This document shows positions 34,126-45,840 of a stretch of 64,000 nucleotides of DNA, piece by piece. Both the position numbers and the translations under genes were made by a program. Source of the stretch: Pseudopyrenochaeta lycopersici (lineage: Eukaryota; Ascomycota; Dothideomycetes; Pleosporales; Pseudopyrenochaetaceae); assembly GCA_003313425.1 (NCBI GenBank), contig NHZP01000015.1, positions 186,001 to 250,000 of the forward strand. Reading direction: 5' to 3'. Under the pieces are notes generated by a model, which worked only from the letters and a program-made list of their open reading frames with translations, did not search any database and was not told the origin of the DNA. Each line of letters begins with the position of its first letter. Position 1 is the first letter of the stretch.

Positions 34126-34260
34126 TATATAAAGCTTAGAATTTAACATCTCTATTCTAAGATTATCTGCGCCTCTTAATTATTATTAGCTCTTTTATAA
34201 TAAAAAGCACTAATAGGTTTACAGCACACAGGGTTTTACGGCACGTAGGGAGGGACGTTA

Positions 34261-34903
34261 TTTATTATAACGGACAGAAAGGCGCTTGTATAGAAGCTTC
34301 TTTTTCCGATGCACAGTATCAGGGGTTTAAGACCGCTCATGGCATAAATTTCGAAAGGGAAAATGAGTTGGCTTTCTGCCACAGTGTTCTTTTTTTCAAT
34401 AGATTTGTTGTTTAAGTACCTAACGTATAACTTATTCTGTTCCAGTTGTTCTATTGTGATTTACTAGGTGACCTTATGTGCACTAGTATGCTGGTGCGAT
34501 GAAATAATGATAGGGTTCAGAAACAGAGACATTGTTGGTGAAAGGTAATGAAGTCGCCGCAATGTTCGCACATAATGAACACATTTCTCTCGAAGAGTTC
34601 ACCTGATGCTTATTGGCTATTCGAGGCACTAACTAGCAGCAACTTAATTGAAGTCTTTCTAATTTATTGATGCAATTGGAAAATAACCAAGTATATTCAT
34701 ATTGCCATGGGACTGATGGGAAACATCTAAATTATGCATATTTTATTATTGAAGAAAAACTTGTTCATTTTGATCCATCAAAGATCGTGTCCGCGGTTAT
34801 CGACTAGAGAAAACTGTGCGCTAAACCTAGAATTTTTAGCAAGGCATAACCGCGGCAATTCCGTTGCTTGATTTCTATGATGGGTTCTTACATTCTCATA
34901 TAT
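34261..34903. other. AT-rich spacer, no gene seen
   Basis: About 640 bp between the transposon end and a small minus-strand gene. No frame or repeat with support. Confidence 0.4.
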
Positions 34904-35182
34904 CTATTTCTCGAACGTCAGGGTGCGACGGCGCGGCAGGATGCATTTCCTATATATTAGGAACCATCCAAAACAAAGTACGACGAGACCACCAGCAACA
35001 GCGCCAACTCCAATCGCGATAACTTGGTGAGTTTTGATTTGTGTCGGCTCCGTCTCGAAACCTATGGCTATAGCCGAAGTGACTACAGCTGCGGTTTGTG
35101 TGACGTAGACGGTAGCCTGCGCAACGGCAGGGTCAATCAAAGTGATTGTGGGAATAGCAGGCATAGTTGAGGTGATGCGCAA
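34904..35182 (-). CDS. Small single-pass membrane protein or last exon of one
   Basis: 92 codons (a nearer ATG at MPAIPT would give 86). One strong helix, GVGAVAGGLVVLCFGWFLI (about 59-77), follows a Thr/Val/Ala-rich, beta-prone part and precedes a basic stop-transfer YRKCILPRRR. This is the layout of the C-terminus of fungal wall-sensor or adhesion-type surface proteins, whose long Ser/Thr-rich ectodomain would be encoded upstream; none was found, so it is either a stand-alone gene or a leftover exon. Confidence 0.4.
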   Translation of the reverse strand: MRITSTMPAIPTITLIDPAVAQATVYVTQTAAVVTSAIAIGFETEPTQIKTHQVIAIGVGAVAGGLVVLCFGWFLIYRKCILPRRRTLTFEK

Positions 35183-35783
35183 TATTTGAAGAGATGAATG
35201 GGTGGGTGCTTTTATGTAAAATTTCGATCTGGTTGTTATTGGTGTGATCCGGCTTTAGATCATGCACAGGGAATTCTGTGTATGGAAGGGGTTGTTTTGT
35301 GGTAGACAGAATGGTCGTAGGTACTAAGTTGCACCCAAATAAAGGTACTTGTTTACCAAGCGAGGTCTTGCATTGTGGGCGCACCGTATACCTGCATTCC
35401 GCGTCGTTGTACTACAAGACTGGAATGTTGGTAACAATGTCCGCACCACGAACATCCAAGCTGCACAAAAATCAATGTACGTACAATGAACGTTGGGTTT
35501 TGCTGTGGCACACAACGGTAATCTTCTAGAAGCGTCTACGATTATGTGTCCAATCTACCGTTTGTAATAGGTAATAGATCAACAAGCAGATAGCTATCTC
35601 TTATTAGACTCTTAGTTGTAAATCTCTAGTAGCAATTACTTTCTCAGCGATGCTTAAAGCTTCCATAGCGTAGTATATAGCCTATATATTTGGGCGTATC
35701 TATGAAATACAGATTACAAAGAAATAGAGCAATAAAAGAACGAATAAACTCTTGCGACGATAACCTTTAAAGATATTGAAGGT
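35183..35783. other. Spacer between membrane-protein gene and retrotransposon
   Basis: 600 bp, no gene recognised. Confidence 0.4.
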
Positions 35784-35788
35784 TGATC
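35784..35788. repeat. Left target-site duplication of the retrotransposon (TGATC)
   Basis: TGATC directly precedes the 5' LTR and recurs at 43354-43358 directly after the 3' LTR. Confidence 0.9.
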
Positions 35789-36090
35789 TGTCAGGGTTCA
35801 ATCCTTTCAGGTTACTAGACGCAGGTGAAAGGGTTCAATCCTTCCAAGTTACTAGACGCAGGTGAAAGGTAACGATCCTGCCAAGTTACTAGACGCAGGT
35901 GAAAGGTAACTGTTACCTCTTACCTTTCACCAAGCTAGGTAACTGGATCGGGACTAGCCTGCTCTAGCTCATGTATATAGGCAGCACCTCTCCCCCGAAG
36001 GTGAGAGGTATCTGCTATTTTATCTATTTCCTTTTAAATTGAGTTTCTTTAACTAAGACCGTCCTAACTGTGCGTGTTAACTGCCTTACA
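35789..36090 (+). repeat. 5' LTR
   Basis: 302 bp, TGTCAGGG..CTTACA. Contains three copies of a roughly 37-bp tandem unit built on TTACTAGACGCAGGTGAAAG, and a TATA box (TGTATATAGG, about 35973-35981) for transcription of the element. The sequence after it (primer-binding site) is too RIP-worn to name a tRNA. Confidence 0.92.
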
Positions 36091-39000
36091 CTATAGTCTA
36101 TACGTGTGTTTTAATTACGCGCACGTACTACCTTAAGCACGTATTTACCCTCTAAAACTTCCTAATTAGGTAATTCTCTAAACTTAGCCTGTGCATAATA
36201 CTCCTAAGTATTTCTCCTAGTCCTAGTAACCTTAACTAGCCTATAACACTACTTAACTAATAGTTAAATCTTAAGTCTGCTTACTAAAGCTTAAGGATTC
36301 CCTCTAGTTTTACTTTAACTTTTACTTTTACTGTTATAGCTACTCTTACTTCTATCTAACCTTCTTTATTTAGCCTAATAGCAGACAGCTCTTATAATAA
36401 AGGGTCCTCTAGCTAGCGGCCTAAATTTTAAGCCTATTAGAAAGATAACGCGTTAGCTAAAACACAGGCAGCTCGTAATTAACTTAGGGAAAGGGCTTAT
36501 TAACGCTAAGAGAAGAATAAGAATAAAGCTATAGAGGATTTAGAACTAGTTATCTTAGAAAACCTTGTTATTAAAGACGTAGAGTACCCTAAATTTACGC
36601 TAATAAGCTCCTGTGCTAACTTATTAACTAAGGAAGTTAACTTATATTCCTTCTCTCGTAATACAACACAGCGTGCTACAGGAGCTTATTAGATATAGCT
36701 ACGTAAGGAAGCTGCTAATCTAGGTCTCCCTAAGGACTTTAATAACTATCTTCCTCTAAGTAGCCTTCTAAGTTTACTACTATCTGTAAGCTTAAGTCTA
36801 CCTACTTCTATTTAGTAATTAGCACCCTTAGGTATCTAGCTTATAAAGAACTACCCTAGTAAGTTCTTAAGCCTTAAGCCTACGTAACTTACACGCCTAA
36901 TAATACTATTTAGGTGTGCCTTATATACTCTTAATAAGGATAAGAAGTTGTTAGAGATACACTACCTTAACGCTTCTACTCTAAAGCAAGAACTAACTAA
37001 ATAATAACGCAGCTTTACTTAATAAAAGGATAAGCTAGTTAAAGAATATAATAAGCTTAGTAAGTAGTAGAATAAGCTCATCGCTAACTATAAGACCTTA
37101 GAAGGTTTATTATAAGAAATTAAGAATAAGCGTAACTCTGCGTTACGTAACTATCTATTATCTAGCTCTCCTAAGGTTTTAGGCCTTACTAGACTTACCC
37201 TATTACAGCTAGCCCTAGGAGCTATAAATAAGCCTCTACTAAGAGGAATAAGTACGCCTATATAAATCCTCCTATAAGGTAATATAGCAGGCGGTATTCT
37301 TAATAAGTTTAGTTCCTCTTAGCGTGTTCTACTCTTAACTAACCTTCCTCTTACTCGCGAATACTAAATATCCTTAAGTAATACAGTAACGCTAAGCCCT
37401 TATCTAACTAAGCTCTACTATAAAATTAAGGGGTTATATTAGTTCTTATCTATAAAGAATAAGTAAATTTAGGTACCTTTAGTATACTCTAGAAGTCTTA
37501 ATCTTTATAGGTAGATTATAAAGATACTTAACTATTTTAAAAATAACAAGTTAGACTAGTAATATAATAATATATAAGTATAATTTATCTTTTAAGCTAC
37601 TAGCAGTTCTACTTAAACCTTACTACGAGAGTCTAATAAGTTTTTATATTAATATAAAGATAACTTTAAGTATTTTTATATCCTTAACTCTATCTTTAGT
37701 AACTGTAACTACTACGTTATAGTAGAATAGTAATATAATACTTTAGTCTTCCTAGAACATAGCTTACTAGAATACCTTACTACAGTTAAAGTATAGGCTC
37801 TGTTCTAGACAGAGTTTAACGCTATTACTACTTAGCTTAGATAGATTACTGTAACTTAAGCGTATAAGCTTTAGGCTAAGCTTCTAGGCTATCTCTAACA
37901 GAGCCTTAGCAGCGCGCCTGCTGTCTATACCGCTGCTAACTTCTAATCTCTTTATAATATAATTAATAATGCATGTTAGAGCTACAACCTCTAGCAATTA
38001 CCTTAGTATCTCGCTAATTGAATAAAGGGGCGTAACGCGCCAGCTAGACTAAGCCTAGCACTGCCTCGTAAATTTATTCTAAGGACGGCGGCGGATAAGC
38101 CTATTAAGAAAGCTAGTGAGCCTACTCTAGGCCTACGTTTGTTGTTTAAAGATAATAGAATAGGTAACTATAAGCTAGCTAACAGTCCTAAGCCTTATAA
38201 CGCGGACTCTAGCTGTAACTAGTATTAAGGAAATCTGCGCGGTAACCTAGCTACTAATTATTACGTGCACGTAAGCTTAGAAACTAGTAACTCTAACTAT
38301 AAAGAAGCCTCTAACAGCAACAGTAATAAAGCTAAGGATATTATTTATTTAGGGGAAGAGTAACCCTAGATAAAAGTCCTTTATCTAGAGTTAATAATTA
38401 GTCTTAGGAAACCGCGCTAGCTACTACTTACTAGGGCGGTATATATAAGCTTGTAGCGCAGGCACTCCTATAACGTACGTAGGCTGTCTAGAAAGATAAG
38501 CTGTGTCTAGATAGCCTAGACTAGTTTACTTTCTTAAGTATAATTAGATAATAAGAAAACGCCCCCTACGTTGCCTAGACATTAGCAGATAATAAGGTAG
38601 ATACGAACTTTATCTTACAGTAGTTCCTCTAGCTCACCTAGAGGTTCTAACTAATTCCTCTTATTACAGCTATTATGTGCGAAGGATATAAAGGCGTTAC
38701 TTTAGAATCTATTACTTATAGAGTTAAATTCTATATAAAAATTAATTCCTACTTTAAGTATACTTCTACCTATATTTTTAACTAGTATAGGGCCTTTAAC
38801 CTAGTATTAAGATTCTGCTAGAAGAAACTATACGCACTACGCTTTAATTACTATTAGAGTATAATTAAATTCCTTAACGCATACTACTAAATAGAATGCT
38901 AGTAACACTCGCATATACTACGAGTTGTCTGTAAGCAAGCTACGCCTAACGCCTCTACACAGCCTAGTTCCTCTATAGATAGCAGGAATAAAGGTAAGAC

Positions 39001-42000
39001 TAGCTAATAACAGGTAAAGTTAGATACCGCAGCCCTAGTAAAGCTAGACAATAAATACTAAGTACTACACTAGTAAACTAAACCTGTAGTAGGTATTAAG
39101 GTTATCTTACTAAGAGCTATTTAGGCGTTTACTAAATAAAAAAACTACCCTCTATTTATAATAGTTTAGCGCTTACTACTAGAAGTGTTATAGAAAATCT
39201 ATTACGTAGTAGTATAAAAGGACTATAATAAGTTCTTTAACCCTCCTAAGGAAGTCTTATTAAAAGATATCCTGCCTCTGCACCTGCTTAAGGAATATGC
39301 CTTAATTATTTCTATATTTAATAAAGTAGCTGTAGCTAAGCTCTTAGATTACTTAGAATATAACTATAAGATTAAGCTTAAGCTAGAAGCTAAGGTGCCT
39401 AATTATTAAGTAAGACTATTTTCTAGTAAATAGTTTAAAGCTATTAAGTAATATATTTAGGAGATAGAGGCCTAGGATTTTATCTTCTAGGGACCCTCTA
39501 CTGTATAAAATAACTTACTTATTATTACTAAACCTAGTAGTAGTATCTAAGTCTATATAGATTATTAAGACTTTAATAAAGCCTCTGTTAAGGATTAATA
39601 CCTAATTCCTTTCTTCTGTAAGACTTTAGCTAAGCTTAATAAAGCTGTTATCTTTTCTAAATTTAATATTATGCACGCTTTTTATTAAATTTATATAAAG
39701 CCTAGTTTAGAGTAGCTTACTACCTTCTCTACGCGTTAGGGCACTTATTAATACTGTGTAATACCTATAAGCTTCTATAATACTCTAGCTACGTTTTAAA
39801 AGGTAATTAATAGCGCTCTTTTTAAGTACCTTAATAAGTTTTATACTGCCTATCTAGATAATATCTTAGTTTTCTTAGAATTAGTAGAAGCCTATATAGA
39901 GTATATAAAAAAGGTGCTTACGCGCCTTAAGGAAAAAAGGTTCTATATAAACCTGCGTAAATTAGAATTTTATACAGACTATATTAAGTTCTTAGGTATA
40001 ATAATTATAAATAAAGGTATTAAAATTAACTCTAAGAAGATTAAGGCTGTATAGTAATAGGAAATACTAAAGACTGCCTAAGATATGCTTACTTTCCTTA
40101 GGTATACTAGCTTCTCTTAGCGCTTTATTAAAGGCTACTTAAAGATAGCGCTACTGCTTACACGCCTTATTAAGGCTACTATTATAAAAAAGAAAAGTAG
40201 TAATCTTAATAAACCTGCCTATAAGAAGGTTTATTATAAGCTAATTATATAGGAGGAGGAGAAAGTAAAAGCTTTTAAGGCTCTTAAAGTAGCATTTTGT
40301 GTAGGCGTAGTATTAAAGTATTTTAATTCTACTAAGTAAATCTATATCTTTACTAATACGTTAAGATAGGTATTAGGTAAGGTTATAAAGTAATATAATA
40401 ATAAGGACGTTCTATAACTTATTACTTTCTTTTTAAAGAAATACTTCCTAGTAGAGTGTAACTATAATATCTATAATCTTAAACTTATAGTAATTATATA
40501 GGTATTTAAGGAATAGGAGCCTAAACTTATAAGCTCTTCTTAACTAATACAGGTAATAATAGACTATAAGAACCTAGAATAGTTTATAATAACTAAAAAA
40601 CTTAGCTAATAGTAAGTATAGTAGTCCTTATTTCTTAGCTAGTTTAACTTTAAGATTATCTATACTCCTAGGGAAACTAATAGTAAAGTAGACGCTTTAA
40701 GCTGTTAACCTTAAGATACTCTAACAGACGCAGAAGACCCTCGTTATAGTATACAGGCTGCTATTCTTAGACTCTAAGTACTCTCCTTAGGTATGTAACT
40801 AGCAGTTATAACAGCCTTACGCGCCTTAGCTCTTAGTTAACTTAAGTCCCTAGACTAAATATCCTAAGAATAAGCTAAGATAGAATAATTTTGCTTTACC
40901 CGCGCTTATAAAATAGACTTTCCTATAGAATTTAATAATAATAATAATAATCCTACGCCTATTAATAGTATAATAGATCCTTTGCTACCCTGTTACAAGA
41001 ACGACTATTAGTTAACAGAAGAAATCCTAGACGCTGCGTACGCTAATAACGCTATAGCTAAAAAGGCCTTTAAAGCTATTAATATAGAAACTGCTAAATT
41101 ACTATTATAGTTTTATAAAAATAGCTACTATTTCTCCGCTATAGACCTAGTAAGCATAAGTAAAGGAGCTTCCTAACGCCTGTAGATAGATAAGACTAGG
41201 CTTTACGTGCCTCCTAACTTACAGTTACGCTAACGCATTATAGAGTTGTGTTATAACTATTAAATTACTAGTTATAAGGGCCCTTATAACACGTTCTTCT
41301 TTATATACTTATAGTATTACTAGCTAAAGATGCACCTATTAATTAAACAGTATTATAACGCGTACGCTACTTATTACTAAATAAAAAGCTCTTAGGACAG
41401 TAAGTATAGTTACTTACAGCTACTACTAGTACCTTATAGACGCTAGATAAAAATTTTAGTTAATTTTATTTAAGATTTACCTGCCTCTTAGCTAGATAGC
41501 TGTACTTTTAAGAATATCTTTATTATTATAGACCGCCTTATAAAAAGATAGCATTTTTTCCCTACGTATAGCTATACTATAGCTAAAGCCGCTAGGTGCT
41601 TTATAGAGGTCTTTAAATTATATAGCATTCCCTTTAGTATTATCTCTAACTATAGTTTAAATTTTATTAGTTAGTTTTAGAGGCGGGTCTGTAAGCGACT
41701 GCATATCTAACAGCGCTTATTAATAGCCTATTACCCTAAAATAGACAAACAGACTAAGCAGGTAAATTAAGCCTTAGAAATTTATCTTTATTAGTATATT
41801 AACTACGCACAAACTAACTAGGCTGCCTAGCTTTACGTTACTAAGTTTTAGGCTAATAATATAGTTAACGCCTCTACAGGCATAACGCTATTCTTTATAG
41901 ATCTTAGATATTACCTTTATAGTAGTATACACCTAGAGGAAAACTATAATAAAAAGCTTAGTAGCGCTGCAGCTAGTAATAAAATCTAGGTAGATAAGCT

Positions 42001-43076
42001 TATAAACACCTACGCGGACCTAGTTACTTATTTATAAGAATAAATACTATAGGCTTAATAAGAATAAGCTTACTACGCTAACACCTCTTACTAATTAGTA
42101 CTAAAGTACGCTGTTAGAGACTAAGTTATAGTTAATATAATTAATTAGTCTACTAAACAGGAATTAAAGAAGCTAGACTTTAAGTAGGTAGGGCTTTATA
42201 GTGTTATAAGAGTTATGTATAATAGCTAGGCGTATTAATTAGACCTTCTACTAGACATGTTAGGCAGCAGAGTTTTTCCTATATTTTACCCTAAGCTTCT
42301 TTAGCCTACGCCCTTAAAAGGGCTTCTAGATTAAGCGCTAGCTTAGCTAGTAGCTATTAAGGTAATTAATACTAATAGCGAGGTTTAAGATAAGTAGCTT
42401 ATTAATAATTTTCTTAATTACTAGTAAACTAGTGTTAAAGGCTACTAAAAGCGCGAGTGGCGGTACCTAATTAAATAGACTAGATACCTAAAACCTACCT
42501 AGCACCCAGTAACTAAGTACCCTAATAACTATAACACTTATCTATTTTATTAGCAACAGCCTAATAAGCCTAAGCTACCTACTTATTACATGCCTCTAAA
42601 TTAGTTACTACTTAACAAGGATAGGCTAGCTACAGAAGAGTATCTCAGCGGCGATAAAAGTATCTAAAAAGTTTTGCTTAAGTTAGCGCGCATTAATTTG
42701 CCTTAATTTGCGCGCCTTCAGCCTTAATTCGCGCATCTATAGCCTTAAGATTACTCGCCTTCGCCTTTACTCTACGCAGTGCGCCTCGCTTTGCGCGCTA
42801 CGTCTAGGGACCTTACAACTAAATAAAAATTATAAAGGTTACTCCTATATATATTATATAAAGGTCTTTAGGTTCTATTTTTATATTATAGGGTAGAAGT
42901 ATTAGAAAACACTTTAGAGCTTAGTAATTTTATATAGGAAACTGTTTAGATATACGCAGCGCTATATTAAGCCTATTACTAGATTTACTAAGTTAGATAG
43001 ACTTAGTAGTAAATAGTTTTCTTATATTTTATCTTAAATTTTTGTCTCTTAGTTTAGAGGCCCTTACTATTTTAAA

Positions 43077-43085
43077 GGGGGGGGG
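43077..43085 (+). other. Polypurine tract of the retrotransposon
   Basis: A run of nine G preceded by AAA, three bases before the 3' LTR; it fixes the element's orientation as plus. Confidence 0.8.
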
Positions 43086-43088
43086 TCG

Positions 43089-43353
43089 TGTTAGGGTTCA
43101 ATCCTTTCAGGTTACTAGACGCAGGTGAAAGGGTTTAATCCTTCCAAGTTACTAGACGCAGGTGAAAGGTAACTGTTACCTCTTACCTTTCACCAAGCTA
43201 GGTAACTGGATCGGGACTAGCCTGCTCTAGCTCATGTATATAGGCAGCACCTCTCCCCCGAAGGTGAGAGGTATCTGCTATTTTGTCCATTTCCTTTTAA
43301 ATTGAGTTTCTTCAACTAAGACCGTCCCAACTGTGCGTGTTGACTGCCTTACA
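43089..43353 (+). repeat. 3' LTR
   Basis: 265 bp, TGTTAGGG..CTTACA; two copies of the 37-bp unit instead of three, which accounts for the 37-bp length difference from the 5' LTR. Followed by TGATC (43354-43358). Confidence 0.92.
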
Positions 43354-43359
43354 TGATCC

Positions 43360-43823
43360 TACAAACAAAACCATCCCCTCCCAGGCCCATTACCTATACC
43401 TACAATCGTCTCGCTTACGGACGAACAGGATGGCCGATACTCTGATGGAACCCAAAGCATGTTCCCCCTATCACGCTTAATCCATATACTATCTGGGCTA
43501 AGGCTAATAGCTATGTATAGAGGCCGCTCCGGTTCCGTAACATCAACCACACTAGAATCTTCTGCACTTTGAAGGGCGACAGTGCCTATTGCAGTATGAA
43601 GAAAGGAGCCAGTAGCGTCAAAGGATACGGTTTCAAGACTCTTGCCGACCTGGAGGGTCTGTAGGCACGCGCGGCTGCTTGCATCTCATATCTTGATGGT
43701 CTAGTCGTACGACGCTGACGCCAGCCTCGCGGAGTCGTGCGAGAAGGCCACTGAGATGACCAAACTACTATGGCCCTCAAGCGTCTGCAGGCACGCACTC
43801 CAGCTATCGCTCATAGCTGGCAT
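43360..43823 (-). pseudogene. Relic of a WD40-type NLR (NACHT-WD40 C-terminus)
   Basis: Minus strand from about 43823: a leader MSDSWSACLQTLEGH typical of the junction into WD40 arrays of fungal NACHT-WD proteins, then VAFSHDSARLASASYD and a last degenerate blade, ending at a stop at 43362-43360. Two stops break it, TAG at 43703-43701 (in place of Gln) and TGA at 43688-43686 (in place of Trp in the WD dipeptide), both explained by C-to-T changes. Only about one and a half blades remain. The retrotransposon sits immediately behind its stop codon. Confidence 0.8.
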
Positions 43824-44134
43824 AATTGCGATTCCTCTCGGCTCTTCTTGTTGAAGTTGCTGCCTGATTACCCTTATTAATAAGCACGTATTCGAGACTA
43901 GAGGTTAATAACAGCTAGCCGCACAGTTAAGTGGAACATGCAGCTCCTACTGCATAGGGCATTAGCATTGAAGATCGATAGATTGTAATCCACGAATTAT
44001 CTCGAGACAGCGTCGATACAACCGTTTCCCGGCGGTGTAAGCGGTCCCCATGCGGCACAGTCAGAGGCAGAGTCTAGAGACCACTTAAGTACTTAAAGCA
44101 CTACATCGTCCACATATCATAGACATTTAATACT
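43824..44134. other. Spacer upstream of a small secreted protein
   Basis: About 310 bp; no TATA box stands out. Confidence 0.4.
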
Positions 44135-44422
44135 ATGGCTACAATCACTATCAGCCGCGTTGCACTTCTTTTCGTTATCTTTTCATCAATTGCTACTTCT
44201 CAGTACGTAGCCTGTCGGGCTCCCAGTTCAACTAATGTTTGTAGGACTTATTGCCACTGCTATTGCCTCGGGGCCAACCTTATTTGCAACCCTGGCTGCT
44301 CTTTGTGCAATGCCCTTACGCTTACTGCATGTAAGGGAAATTATCTTTGCACCCAATCAATGAGCGATACTACCGAGGCCAGCAATACAGAGAGTGAGAA
44401 GGTTATCGCGTTTGCTGCATAA
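44135..44422 (+). CDS. Small cysteine-rich secreted protein (effector candidate)
   Basis: 95 residues, intronless. Signal peptide at about 1-22 (ALLFVIFSSIATS-QY), then a 50-residue core with ten Cys in tight spacing (C-x8-C-x3-C-x-C-x-C-x6-C-x3-C-x2-C-x7-C-x5-C approximately), enough for five disulphides, and an acidic, Cys-free tail (TEASNTESEK). No family recognised; antimicrobial protein or host-directed effector are the usual guesses. It lies 0.8 kb from a RIP-affected retrotransposon, a common setting for fast-evolving effectors. Confidence 0.72.
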   Translation: MATITISRVALLFVIFSSIATSQYVACRAPSSTNVCRTYCHCYCLGANLICNPGCSLCNALTLTACKGNYLCTQSMSDTTEASNTESEKVIAFAA

Positions 44423-45840
44423 GAGACGTACGTGCATTTTGCAAAGATTTCTTAAGTCATTACTAACAGTGAACCTAAAGGGGTCGCCAAAAGCTATCGG
44501 CCGTGGACGAGGCTAGGGATAACAGACACGATCGACTAGGAAGAGGCATTAAGGCTATCGCGATGGGCGAAGGACATAGTCCGTAGCCGCGACGGAACAG
44601 ACAGTCGAGGCTTATGGTGGTCTGTAATAAGCTGTGAAGGCAGCCTGTCGAGGCAGTGCGTGCGACGAGGCTGACCGAACCAGGCGCTCTGCGTTGCCCT
44701 ACCGTGCGGACTTCATAGGACGCGAGTGAGCAGAGCAGGTCTGCCGTCGTTGCATCTCGCAATATTCATGCAATTTACAGACGACGTAGTTTGCGCAGCG
44801 ATGTCAGTCACTTAAATGCAAAGAAAGGGGCCATGTTGTGTATGACGCAGGCCCGTTATGCTGCGGGCCTAACTACTCTAGAATTACAGTGCAGCTGCTG
44901 CAAGCCTAGCAGCGTAGAAGGCAAGGTACGTGTGCCGCTCTACCGTGACACTTGCATCACGATGCAATACTGTGTCTAATTCCCACGCTATCCCGCAGAG
45001 TATTTCAATGCATGGTACTCGGAAAGTGTATTTAACAGCTGAAATTAATACGTGCATAGGAATGAATCAGTCTACAATTCGCGCGACCAAGTCGGGAATA
45101 ACCACTGCCCAAGGCAACAACGTTTAGAGCCGCAGTTCTTAGCCACAATGCGCTGCGCAGCAGGCAGATATTTCAGCACGCTACTGCAGGCTGCCGCTAA
45201 AGACGCACGTTCTGTCAGACGCGATCTTGCCGCCGCGCGAAACTGCTGGTATACACCGTCCATAGCTTAAGTTAGCCTTCCAAGTCGGCAGTCTTGATCT
45301 TTGCCATCTTGGCTTTGTTTCTAGCCCCACTGAGCTCTTTATAGATGTAAACCGTCGTGAATGAACAGGGGTTGTTAGTGGAGAGTCTGTAGACTGCACT
45401 AACAGAACGAGCGACAGCATAGTTAACGGCGCGCTTTTTAGTACCGGAGGCTGACGTGCTGGGAGAATAATGGCTGTAAGATTCATGCACGTTGCGCTTT
45501 TTTATGTACTGGAACGCTGCTAGCAAACCGAACGCCCGAAAGAAAAAGTGTCCCGTTGCGCAGGGTGTCCCGCTACATAGGAATGGACGTTAGCAGACAA
45601 GCGATATCAAAGGCTCGGGCTACAGAGCTTTCTCAGAGTAACTAATAGCATGTACTAGTCTACTCCTAGTCAAAATCTTGCTATCAGCGGTACACATTCG
45701 CTGCCTAGTGCTGTAGAGCATATTGAGCGTAGAAGTTTGATATATATCATTCACACGAAATTATGCACCTTACGGTGTGCTTACATGCCCAATACAAACA
45801 TCTGATCGACGTGCTAGAATATCAATTCCCTCTTCAAAAC
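44423..45840. other. Spacer without recognised gene
   Basis: 1.4 kb. The first part (44480-44770) is GC-rich with CGAGG-type words, the later part holds minus-strand frames with charged residues (45181-45526) but no motif. Near 45552 the word CCGTTGCGCAGGGT resembles the start of the insertion at 33330. May contain old transposon debris. Confidence 0.3.

Larger units (their letters stand above)
27551..34260. mobile_element. Long-inverted-repeat DNA element (Tc1/mariner-pogo-like ends) carrying an intact host-type gene
   Basis: Both outer ends read TAACGTCCCTCCC.. facing inward, so the ends are mirror images flanked by TA, the target of Tc1/mariner elements. Sub-terminal GTGCYGTAAAACC and GTGYYGYAAACC words repeat, as in fungal pogo/Fot1-like elements. 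Arms of about 0.7 kb (27551-29299 minus a 1071-bp LTR; 33157-34260 minus a 371-bp insert) match in inverted orientation up to a shared ..CTAGMGGTGG, with mismatches that are mainly transitions (RIP style). The 3.86 kb between them has ordinary base composition and holds a nine-exon gene. No transposase is visible. Inner arm ends are not termini, which argues against two independent full copies. Confidence 0.75.
33157..34260 (-). repeat. Right inverted arm of the long-inverted-repeat element
   Basis: Reverse complement of the left arm. Interrupted by a 371-bp insert (33330-33700) and carrying an internal 55-bp tandem duplication (34016-34070 and 34071-34125) absent from the left arm as far as readable. 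Confidence 0.8.
35789..43353 (+). mobile_element. Full-length Ty3/Gypsy-type LTR retrotransposon, RIP-inactivated
   Basis: 7565 bp with two LTRs (302 and 265 bp), 5-bp TSD TGATC and a nine-G polypurine tract at 43077-43085. The interior is saturated with TAG/TAA stops and TpA, leaving no open frame, but the Ty3/Gypsy order can be traced on the plus strand: reverse transcriptase near 39550-39880 (a YLDN-like remnant of the YxDD box near 39850), RNase H near 40330, an HHCC-like region near 41230 and integrase core remnants near 41520 and 41650. Gag would lie in about 36400-38300. The CTAG/TTAA-rich wear is the RIP signature (CpA to TpA) on both strands. Confidence 0.92.

Noticed and set aside
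27551..34260. Two independent full transposon copies flanking a gene
   Set aside because: The inner arm ends stop at a shared non-terminal sequence and lack the ACGTCCC terminus, so two complete copies do not fit; truncated copies remain possible and are noted in the finding.
35805..35905. Regularly spaced repeats resembling a CRISPR array
   Set aside because: They are a 37-bp tandem unit inside an LTR without unique spacers, present again in the other LTR; also a eukaryotic genome.
43586..43798. 70-codon minus-strand frame rich in Arg
   Set aside because: It is an out-of-frame reading of the WD40 NLR relic.
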